DNA from: Notolepis coatsorum
Taxonomy: Eukaryota > Chordata > Actinopteri > Aulopiformes > Paralepididae
Length of the DNA stretch: 64,000 bases
NCBI GenBank assembly: GCA_963971535.1
Contig: OZ020601.1
Span: 22,354,191-22,418,190 of the forward strand
Direction: 5' to 3'
A program made the position numbers and the translations under genes. Shown piece by piece: positions 55,847-64,000 of this stretch. Each line of letters starts with the position of its first letter. Position 1 is the stretch's first letter. A model generated the notes under the pieces. It was not told the origin of the DNA. It did no database searches and saw only the letters and a list, made by a program, of their open reading frames with translations.

Positions 55847-56186
55847 TAGGGGTGTAACGATGCAACCTCACAACGATTAATTTCTATTACAATTATTCAG
55901 GCAACGATTCAATGCATCATGAAATCTCTTCATTTGACCATGATTCGATTCGATTAATTTTTTTATACATTTTCTATCAGTTAATTCCCCAAAAGATTTT
56001 GAATACACAAATGTGACTGGGGGAACTGACTCAGCATGAATGGACTATAGGTCAATAAAAACAATACACAATTTTTTTTTTATTAATTTTGATTATAATC
56101 TATTCTAACATTTTCAAATCGATGCAGTTGAATCGTCACATTAGAATCAATGCATTTCTATTAATCGATGCATCGTTACACCCCTA
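55847..56186. mobile_element. hAT MITE, perfect 8-bp target duplication
   Basis: Ends TAGGGGTGTAACGATGCA and its exact complement; flanked by CTAAATAA at 55839-55846 and 56187-56194. 340 bp, AT-rich, no ORF. It ties the TAGGGGTGTAACG terminal type in this window to 8-bp targets and hence to hAT. Confidence 0.9.
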
Positions 56187-56247
56187 CTAAATAACTACAG
56201 TTAAATCAAAGGCAACAGAGAACATTGAGGTATTAACCTGTTTTTGA

Positions 56248-57585
56248 ATAGTTCAGATTCAGATAGTTTTATTTGACATATGCAACAAGTACAATGGAAT
56301 TCTTACTCTCCGTTTGCTCCACAGCATCAAGGAATAGAAAAGCAACAATTTACAGAATAAAAGCAGGTATTTATGTACAATAAACAATCAACTGTCTGCG
56401 GTATGTGCAATAAAAACAAGTACAACTAAGTATAAGAAATTTAAATTAAAAGAAATTTAAAAAGTACACAGACAAGCTCAAATAATTGCACATTATATTG
56501 ATGCATGAGTGTGCAGTAAAGTGGCTGAGCATTGTAGCAGCATTTGCATTCAGTAATGAGCAGATTAACTGTTCATCAGGCATACTGCATGTGGGTAGAA
56601 ACTGTTCTTGTACCGGTATTGCATTCGTTTGTATAGACCCGTTAGCCGTTTACAAACATAACGTGTTCGAGCCAATCAGCAATACAAACCGAGTCACGTG
56701 ACGTGACTAAGTTGCCCACTACCTGCGTGTGTGCTAAAATATGTACAACAGGGCTCTATGGAGAAACCATGGCAGTCCCCTGAATAAAAGTTGTTTCAAA
56801 TAAAAACGGCTGGATGTAATTTTGCCAAATCAGCATGGCATGAGTCTTTCACCTTTTACACATCTAGCTTTGGCATGGATTGATTGTTTAGATTGCTAGC
56901 ATGGCTAACAAATATATTGTAGTCTGCCCCTTTGTTCTGACCAGGATTACGTTCCTTCCTCCACCGAGTCTGACGTATACAGCGAACAGTTCTATGCTGC
57001 GGTACCGGCGACCGGATCACAGGGGGGAGAACAGCTGGTGTCTCAGGTGGTTGTGGTCCTGGATGATGGAGATGACTTTGTTCCGACACCTGGACTCATG
57101 AATCTCCTCGATGGATGGCAGTGAACACCCGGTGATCTTTTCTGCCGTCCTCAGGACCCTCTGGATGGCTTTCTTATCCTGAGTGGTGGTGTTGCCATAC
57201 CACACGATGATACAGCTCGTCAGTACACTCTCTGCGGTGCCTCGGTAGAAGTTCACAAGTCATTGCGTGCTTATGCCACACTTACTGAGGCACCGCAGGG
57301 GGTAGAGGCATTGGTGGGCCTTCTTGAGCATGACCTCCGTGTTGTAGGTCCACCTTAGGTCATCAGAGATCTGGAGTCCTAGGAACCGGAAGCAGTTGAC
57401 GACCTCCACTGGTATCCCATCCATGCCCTGATGTCTCCTGAAGTCCACGATGAGCTCCTAAGTCTTGCAAGGCTGTTGTCCTGCACCAACGCGTCAGCTG
57501 GACTAGGTCATCTCTGTACTCCATCTCATCATTGTTCTTTATCAGTCTGATGACTGTGGTGTCATCTGCGAAGTGTGTTGTATTT
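56248..57585 (-). pseudogene. Decayed L2/Rex1-like LINE: C-terminal RT region and 3' end
   Basis: On the minus strand the frames read MDFRRHQG, FRFLGLQISDDLRWT and LKKAHQCLYPLR; then NFYRGTAESVLTSCI, VWYGNTTTQDKKAIQRV and LRTAEKITGCSLPSI. These match the thumb and C-terminal region of fish L2/Rex1-type reverse transcriptases and parallel the intact copy at 33862. Frameshifts and stops separate the pieces. A LINE-type 3' end (ttccattgtacttgttgc through aataaaactatctgaatctg) lies at 56250-56330. 56480-56850 is unassigned and may be inserted. Confidence 0.75.
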
Positions 57586-57589
57586 TAGC

Positions 57590-58283
57590 CATTTCTGAGC
57601 TTATTTTTTGAGTCAGTATCAAGTGTTATACCTACCCTTCATTTCTGATTCACGTCACCATCATACATTACCTTTGTGTGAGCTGGCAATATTTGACATA
57701 ATAAAAGAAATGGGAAAAAACCTGGGAAGGATTTACTGGTCTGGATTGGCAAGACAAAAAACGGCCAATCCAGATGTTTGAAGATTTTTGTAGATTCTAT
57801 GTCGAACTTCCGCACTCCGGTACTCTGGCTGTGGGCAACACACTTTCATGTCAGGCGGAAAGTTGAGAATCTCCAGATTCCGCAACAATTTAAAGCGAGG
57901 TGTTAAGGAGAATAGCAAGATGTTAAAGTAGACACATATTAAGAGTAGCAAGATGTTAAAGAGTAGCAAGATGTTAAAGAGTAATAAGATGTTAAAGAGA
58001 ATAGCAAGATGTTAACCCTCTAAAGCAGAGGTAGCCAACATAGTCAAAGTGTAAATTGAAAGGGTGTGCTGCATTTACAACACCAAATGAGAGCAACGCG
58101 GCACAACTAATTTAATATTGATTATCTTGTTTTCATGATCGTGGGAAGCCAAAATCATAATTGAAATTGTAACTTGATTCATCGCCCAGCCCTAACCAGT
58201 GGCGGTATCAGAGCATCCCTGGTTGACAGGAGCAAAAAAGAATCAAAGAATGTTCATTTTAAAACAGTATCAGCAGGTGAGCA
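57590..58283. other. Intron 1 sequence with minisatellite and a hAT-type end
   Basis: 57893-58020 holds aagatgttaaagagtagc units (see 55093). A right hAT-type end (catcgcccagccctaa) closes at about 58194 without a visible left end. No exon. Confidence 0.5.
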
Positions 58284-58289
58284 TCTTAC

Positions 58290-58398
58290 CGCTGACTTCA
58301 TCCGACGACTCCTCGTCTCGAGGTTTCCTCGGCTTGCTAGACCGCTTGGTCATGTCGGCGGCTTTCAAAGAGAAGGGGTCCTTGAGCCGCATCTGTAG
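58290..58398 (-). CDS. usp45: USP45 first coding exon (start codon)
   Basis: On the minus strand an acceptor (tcatctttcacag) is followed by ctacag and ATG (58392-58390). The 103 coding nt read MRLKDPFSLKAADMTKR, SSKPRKPRDEE and SSDEVS plus the first base of a Gly codon, then a consensus gtaaga donor. MRxKDP followed by a basic patch and an acidic SSD run is the recalled USP45 N-terminus. The Gly codon is completed exactly by the exon at 54602-54771. The intron between is 3518 bp. Confidence 0.9.
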
Positions 58399-58833
58399 CT
58401 GTGAAAGATGACAAGAGGTTACAACACAGCAGAGAAAAAACCTGCACCTCAGATAGACCAGGCATAAACAAGGACCTTGAATGAATATAGTAAAGTAATA
58501 ATCATTCTCTCTTTATCATACATAAATACAATCAGCTTTATTTCACACACTGGAGTAAGCAGATTTGGAATAACAATTAATTGAAAAGTATAAAAGCAAG
58601 CTACTCTGAGATCAGTGTGGGGGCATAGTCAACCAGGTACACGTGAGATGTTAACAACAAGGAGTGATACCTAGCTAGATTAGCCGTCAGATAGAAGGAA
58701 AGAGAGGCCTCAGTTAACGTTAGCCCTAGCCTAATTCAAAAGAGCAGCAAAGGCCTTGATGGAATTCTACCACCATAACAGTATTTATACCCTCCACCAT
58801 ATACGTTTCAGCTAACACAAACTGTCAACTTAC

Positions 58834-59110
58834 CTCTTTACTTGTGTCCCTGTGTTAATGTTGTCAGACAATGTGAGCCAAGTTCAGCTGTCACCACTTT
58901 CTAAGCTAGCTATCAAAGCTAGCCAAATGAGCTAAGTCAGATATGGGTGTTTTGAGACAGGCGTGTCTGCTAAAATCAATAACGCCGATAATGTTACAGT
59001 TTCATTAGGCGTTTAATACTCTTAACAGCGGTAAAAAAAATAAACCCGGAAGAAAACACTTTCGATATGAATCTTGACTTTCTAAAAAAATAAGTGCCAG
59101 GGACATGTCG
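58834..59110 (-). promoter_or_regulatory. Probable USP45 5' UTR exon and promoter region
   Basis: A perfect donor (gtaagt) on the minus strand puts the end of a non-coding exon at 58834. Upstream sequence to about 59200 is free of repeats from this window, has a gtcacgtggtc E-box (59140) and no obvious TATA box. The transcription start cannot be fixed from sequence. Confidence 0.5.
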
Positions 59111-59358
59111 ATAGCATCTGAGAAACCATCAGGAAGAGTCACGTGGTCAACCAACAGTCAACATGTGACGCACTACGGTGGCCCACGGCGAATAAAATAA
59201 GCGCTCGTTAAATATATTCACTTATATGTAACTTAATCACTCTGTATTAAGTTACATCTTAAATATGTTATAGTTTATTTTGAAAGCAATGTTAACTCAT
59301 TGAATGTTATGTTAAATATCATGCTTCTGCTTGGTACGTTTCATAAACACAAATCTAA

Positions 59359-60078
59359 ATGATTGAGGTACCCATGTACATGTCAAAATACTTCCCAAAG
59401 GTCAGTGAATACCACGATCACAACACCAGAGGGAGCTCCACAAATCATGTTAAACCCAGATTCGGCTCAAACAAGGGACTAAACACGTTTCGCAATTATG
59501 CCACATCAATGTGGAACACCCTACCCAAAGCTGTAAAGGAATAATCACTACCCACTTTCAAAAACACTCTCAAAGAACACCTACGGGAGACTGCAATTCG
59601 AAACTGGCCCCTACAAATGTCTTAACCCAGTTGTACAGTAAATTACCAAGTATGGCTTTGTCAGTATTCCAATGTACAGTGTACAGTGTCCCCCCCCACC
59701 CCAACCCCCCCCCCCCCCTCCAATGTACAGCCCCCACCCACCAACCCCACCCCACCCACCCAACCTCCTCCAATGTACAGTTTCTACGTCAAATGTATAT
59801 ACACTCTTTTTCTGGACACTTTTTGTATCACAAACAGTACTGTATTTGCAAATCTGATATGTCATAAATGCATAGATGTAGCAGTACTGTCTATCTGTAT
59901 GTCATGTATGTCATATATGTTATGATGAATTGAAAATGGGGGACCCTGATGTAAACAAGATGAAAGTCTTTCTCTGGTCTGCATCCCCTTAACAATTGTA
60001 TGTATTGAGCTGTACTGTACTGTACCCATTCTGCAATCTGTTAATAAACTTTTCAATCAATCAATCAATCAATCAATG
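59359..60078 (+). mobile_element. 5'-truncated LINE copy with ORF end and tail
   Basis: The ORF piece reads HDHNTRGSSTNHVKPRFG, LNTFRNYATSMWNTLPK, an in-frame TAA at 59542-59544, then TFKNTLKEHLRETAIRNWP and a stop at about 59624. Such NTRG..F...WN.LP endings are typical LINE reverse-transcriptase C-termini. The 3' UTR has long C/CCACCC runs (59690-59765), the shared ggaccctgatgtaaac block and a TTAATAAACTTTTCAATC tail with five AATC repeats. This copy defines the family of all the 3' tails listed here. Confidence 0.8.
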
Positions 60079-60145
60079 ATTGATTGATTGAAAATTGTAT
60101 TAACAGATTTGATTGATTGAAAACTTTATTAACAGATTGCAGAAT
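60079..60145 (-). repeat. Two very short LINE tails, minus strand, abutting the previous LINE
   Basis: (GATT)n plus gaaaattgtattaacag, then again gattgattgaaaactttatt and aacagattgcagaatg. They face the preceding plus-strand tail head to head. Confidence 0.75.
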
Positions 60146-60371
60146 GCCCATTTTCACGTCAAACAGCCTGCAAACTACCTGGCGTTCTATCGCCATGCTC
60201 TAAGACAAACTCTAACCTTAACCTAGTTAGAGTTTGTATTAGACGAGCGTGACGGCAAGTTCTTTCGACGGTTAAGCTTAGGCACTCGAAGTTGGTTAAG
60301 GTTAGAGTTTGTCTTAGAGCATGGCGATAGAACGCCAGGTAGTTTGCAGGCTGTTTGACGTGAAAATGGGC
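60146..60371. repeat. Perfect 78-bp inverted repeat with 70-bp spacer
   Basis: Arms 60146-60223 and 60294-60371 are exact complements (outer ends gcccattttcacgtcaaac and its complement; inner ends ccttaacc and ggttaagg). The left arm begins exactly where a LINE tail stops (cagaatg). A third, shorter piece (ttaaccttaaccaacttcga, 60662-60681) is inverted relative to 60283-60302. Confidence 0.9.
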
Positions 60372-60948
60372 AAAAACACAGCTCGTCACGGATTGGGCAA
60401 ACGCGTCAGTGGCCAATCAGAGAGCGTCAGTCAGTGCCAATCAGAGAGCGTCTCCGAGAAATGCGGCTATGTCAACCAAAACGCCGAGCAGCGTTTTGTG
60501 TGACACCAAGTCAGCGGCGCGGATGTCCGCGCGTCCCCGCGTCAGGAAATAGGAGCTTCGCACCTGTGGGTCTGCTGTCCGCTGAGATCAAAGCTCAAAT
60601 AGCCGCGCGGACCTCCGCGGAGTCTGCTCTGTGTACAGTCTGCTCGACTATGGGAGCACCTTAACCTTAACCAACTTCGAAAGCACTCCAGTGTAGAAAC
60701 AGGCGTCGGCCAATCAGAGAGCGTCGCCGAGAAATGCGGCTTGGTTTGGTAATCACGCGGCACTGTTGGGTCCTTGGTGTGACCCGTACTTCCACGCATG
60801 CGCATGTCGCTGTATCGGTCAGTGGTTGTTGTGCCTTGTAAGCAGTGCTACTGGCGAGCTACTCAGCTGTTCTACCAGTCGCCAAATATGGATGTATAGA
60901 TTGTATTTGTTCGGTTGAGAAGTCGTTATATTTAGTGGAATTGATGCG
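60372..60948 (+). promoter_or_regulatory. CCAAT-rich GC region upstream of the 60949 exon
   Basis: CCAATCAG(A)GAGCG occurs at 60413, 60437 and 60710, each in a similar 14-bp context, and an inverted ATTGG at 60392. The region is GC- and CpG-rich (60480-60640). Such spacing of CCAAT boxes fits an NF-Y-type TATA-less promoter for the plus-strand gene. Transcription start unknown. A 4-codon upstream ORF (ATG 60944, TAA 60956) overlaps the main start. Confidence 0.5.
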
Positions 60949-61078
60949 ATGGCTCTAAGGAGGTGTTGCAGGTCTGTGGGTGGGATTCCCAGGGTCCTGT
61001 TCAGTGTCCGACCTGAGGCTGTGTCCTGTGTCCCAAAACAAGCACTGTCCAGCCTCACCACGATCTCCCGCTGTGCAT
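60949..61078 (+). CDS. First coding exon of a mitochondrial-type protein (TSTD3 candidate)
   Basis: ATG with G at +4, 43 codons plus one base, then a consensus gtaagt donor. The peptide starts MALRRCCRSVGGIPRVLFSV and continues RPEAVSCVPKQALSSL: five Arg, many Ser/Ala/Val and no acidic residue in the first 22, as in a mitochondrial presequence. No domain is visible in one exon. It is head to head with USP45; in mammals the gene in that position is TSTD3, a rhodanese-domain protein, so that is the best candidate. No later exon was recognised before 64000. It could be another mitochondrial gene. Confidence 0.5.
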
Positions 61079-61127
61079 GTAAGTTTTGAAGGGTAGAACT
61101 AGTGATTTATTACATTAGAAGATTATT

Positions 61128-61210
61128 AGATTTAAATGTATTGTCATTATACAACACAAGTACAGTACAACGAAAATAAGTTTGGCAACCAAATAGAGTG
61201 CAAATGTAAG
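61128..61210 (-). repeat. LINE 3'-end fragment (L2-type)
   Basis: The plus strand shows tgtattgtcattatacaaca and agtacaacgaaaat, the complement of a frequent fish L2-type 3' end (..cgttgtact..aatgacaata). Confidence 0.5.
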
Positions 61211-61215
61211 AGTTT

Positions 61216-61527
61216 TGATTGATTGATTGAAAACTTTATTAACAGATTGCAGAATGGGTACAATACAGTACGGCTCAATACACACAATTGTTAAGGGGAT
61301 GCAGACCAGGGAAAGACTTTTGTCTTGTTTACATCAGGGTCCCCCATTTTCAATTCATCATAATGACATACACGACATACAGATAGACAGTACTGCTACA
61401 TCTATTTCAATGTACAGTGTAGTGTCCCCCATCCACCCCCTACCCTTCTCTGGTCTGCATCCCCTTAACAATTGTATGTATTGAGCTGTACTGTACTGTA
61501 CCCATTCTGCAATCTGTTAATAAACTT

Positions 61528-61562
<35 letters not shown>

Positions 61563-61870
61563 TACATTTATGACATACCAGATTTACAAATACAGTACTG
61601 TTTGTGATACAAAAAGAGTCTAAAAAAGAGAGTATTTGACGTAGTAAAGTGCAGTAGTAATATACAATGTACTACAGGTGATTAAACTGGATATAAAATA
61701 TATAGATGAGTAATAGTGTTAATCAAATGTATGTACAGAGTTGTAGTATTATTATGTAGTGATACAGGTATACATGGTTGTATGTTGTACTGACCAGCAG
61801 CGTAACTAGTAAAAGTATAGATAAGGAATATGTACAGAGATATAGATATAGCTACAGATATGTAAAAAGG
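61216..61870 (-). mobile_element. LINE 3' copy (minus) with an inverted tail fragment inside
   Basis: 61216-61430 and 61563-61870 together are collinear with the 3' part of 55286-55740 and 59700-60078 (minus). Between them, 61441-61562 is a plus-strand tail of the same family ending in seven AATC repeats. It was either inserted or formed by inversion at the (AATC) tract. Confidence 0.7.
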
Positions 61871-64000
61871 ATTATATGCAGTTCTGTTTCGTATGGTTCT
61901 CGCTCAGCGTCACTACTGCACTGTACTTCACTTCGTGCACGTGCACTGAATAAAACATTCCACATGTACCTTTATATCCCAACATTCGTCTGTCCACCCC
62001 CCCCATCCGCTTACCTTCATAAGCAGGGGTGTGGTCAGTCACCTACTCACCTCCTTCTTCGCTTTCACCACAAGGAAGTGCCTTCGGTAGATCCCCACTT
62101 GACGAGGTTGTTAGTAGAAGAAAGTTGGAAAACAAGAGATACGTTGACATCATATCTTTATTTTCTCTCTCACTATTTTCGAGAAAATACGGCGATATTG
62201 TCTTCGTTACTGGAGTGTCTGGAAGATGATGATCATTCTACACCTCCACCGGTTTTTTCGTATTAGGAGCTCACGCCGCTGACATGCTTCCCAACTACAA
62301 TCCTGCTTGCTGCGGCTGGATGGGGTAAGACCCTCCAGCAACACAGCTGGACTGTAGGACACACCGACTGTTGTGAGAAGCGGTGGGTTCCAGGTTGGGT
62401 ACTGTTTTGATTGCGAGCTCTGGTTGTTGTTGATGCTATGGGGGTTAGCTAACAATTTACGAAACGCCGACCCCAGGCTAAGGTCCTCTGCTCGGCTTAA
62501 AACGGTGGTCGGAGGATCTTGGCCTGATGCCCATGATGACTAATCTAGTGGCCCGCGCTAGGTTCTGGTGATCCCAGGATTCTAGAGCGGATGCTTCTCT
62601 GTCCCGTGTAGGCCCCATCTTTCATATACAAATGAAAGTTTACCCTAACGAGGAAATGTGGGCATAAGATCTTCTTTATCGGAAGTTCCATGCTCAAAGG
62701 GCCCCGTGTGTGTCTGGATCACCGTTGAAACTGTGTTCTGACATCTCTTTTTCTTTTCCCTGTTAGGGAAGGGATTGGGACAGCGGCCTGTCGGCAGTGT
62801 AGCTTGTTATGTCATTGTATACAGTTCAGGTGTTGGCTGGTTAGCTTGCATGCTAGTTATGGCCTACTGCCAGTCAGCTGTTAGCCGCGCAGCTGTTAGC
62901 TGCGGCGTTAGCTCGCTGTGTTTACCAGGCTGGTATACGTTAGCTTGTGGCTATCAGCCGATCGGCTGTTAGCTTAATGCTACACTGTTGAACGTTCTGA
63001 GACTATAACATGCTTTAAACACTCTGACTACGACGTCATCTTTGACAGAGGATGTTAGTCGAACCTACCGGGAGCCCGGCCGGCGAGGACTGCGTCAACA
63101 AGGCGAACGGTAGCGGCGGGGTGGAGCAGCGACGCTGCCCGTGTCGTCAACACAGGATGCTGTGTTTACTATCAGTGCCCTGTTAGCAGACTGCAGTTTG
63201 CTTGATCTGCGCTCACGGTAGGAAAGGTCCTGACCAGACCTTAAAACGCGTCTTCTTCCTTCCCTTCTAATGTTTTGTAATAACGATGTTTTCCAAAACG
63301 GGTGTTGCTGCAATACATTTAGGATACGACGCGAGTTGTGTGTGAATTGTCTTGTCACTGGTATTAGCTTCTCCATGCAAATCGGGTTGTTTGTTACAGA
63401 TGTAAAAATGATCTGGTTTGTTGTGTTGAGAAACATCATGTGTGTTCATGTACCGTGTACTCACAACTAAGGGGGTTAAATTAACCTATAAAGCTATGCT
63501 TAGTGACATATGAGTGAAGAATGAATTCTTTTCTCAGCCTGTAATGACAATGAACAGTGTGTTCACATATTAACAGGTTTACCTGTTCAACTGGCCGTAT
63601 TAAGGGTAAGGTAGGAGGGGTGTTCCCCCCGGTTCCCTGGGGCTTCCCCACCCTCCTCTCAGACATGTTGTTTACAATATATTGTGTCACTGTGTTGTGG
63701 GATACGATGTAACCCTTAGCTTGGTTGCTGGGGTTGTGCTAAAACCGCTTGAGAAACTATATTTTCCTAAAGAAAAGATTGTTTGGTCACTTTTCGTGTG
63801 TGCTTAGCAAGGCCTGTGGCGGATACTAATCGAGAATTATGTATTCTCTCATTATGAAAAACGGCGTTCCTCTGTAGAGTGTATTTGCCATTTTTTGTGG
63901 TGATAAAGGGTTGTGTGTGTCTTGTGATCTACAACTGGGTTAGGTTGGCCACAGAAGCACATGTGTAAGTCTGGTACCGGGGGTCTTAAGGGGGCCCTCT
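61871..64000. other. Unassigned, repeat-poor sequence
   Basis: No repeat shared with the rest of the window. 62800-63000 is built on gttagct words. 63040-63130 is GC-rich with CpGs. Candidate splice-like sites occur, for example a minus-strand branch-like tactaac with a gtgagt site near 62050-62110, but no exon could be tied to a protein. It is presumably the first intron of the gene starting at 60949 or a neighbouring regulatory region. Confidence 0.4.

Noticed and set aside
62222..62290. Box C/D snoRNA-like segment (gatgatga near 62227 and ctga near 62280)
   Set aside because: The terminal stem is weak, no guide region could be assigned, and such short boxes occur by chance.

Overview
The window looks like intron-rich, transposon-dense nuclear DNA from a teleost fish. 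There are no operons or compact ORFs. It carries spliced exons with GT/AG borders, several hAT families with 8-bp target duplications, TTAA-flanked MITEs, LINE 3' ends, a tRNA-type SINE, a BEL/Pao LTR retrotransposon and long minisatellite arrays. Nearly all open frames over the arrays are by-products of repetition.

Host genes. Four coding exons of one minus-strand gene can be joined in consistent phase: 58290-58398 (start codon), 54602-54771, 48275-48375 and 31531-31631. They encode the N-terminus and zf-UBP zinc finger of a ubiquitin protease that I recognise as USP45. The catalytic exons were not found and presumably lie left of the window. A probable 5' UTR exon ends at 58834. About 2.5 kb away and head to head is a first coding exon (60949-61078, plus strand) with an Arg-rich, mitochondrial-type N-terminus. 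By vertebrate gene order it may be TSTD3, but that is inference. The space between them holds a LINE tail, a 78-bp perfect inverted repeat and a CCAAT-rich stretch.

Left part (1-31.5 kb), interpreted as downstream USP45 intron: hAT elements (1-1416, 8082-9626, 12113-12467, 13424-14643, 17029-18554, 20786-21433, 27902-28396, 30168-30607), piggyBac-like TTAA elements (70-1206, 2293-3240, 5381-6331, 12775-14935), a Mutator-like element with 9-bp target duplications (9895-11656), and minisatellites with periods of 22 to 59 bp. Several insertions sit inside minisatellite arrays.

Middle (31.6-48.3 kb), a single 16.6-kb USP45 intron: about 65% of it is one young BEL/Pao element (32750-43566, minus strand). 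It has 1428-bp LTRs, a perfect ATTGT target duplication, a tRNA-Tyr-type primer binding site, a gag-like ORF and a 1260-codon Gag-Pro-RT-RNaseH ORF that has no integrase. Its 3' LTR was later split by a 2869-bp 5'-truncated L2/CR1-type LINE on the opposite strand. More TTAA MITEs flank it.

Right part (48.3-64 kb): a 292-bp exact tandem duplication, a hAT element with a transposase relic, a SINE with a 17-bp target duplication, LINE remnants, the two gene starts, and a transposon-poor, unassigned 2 kb at the right edge.
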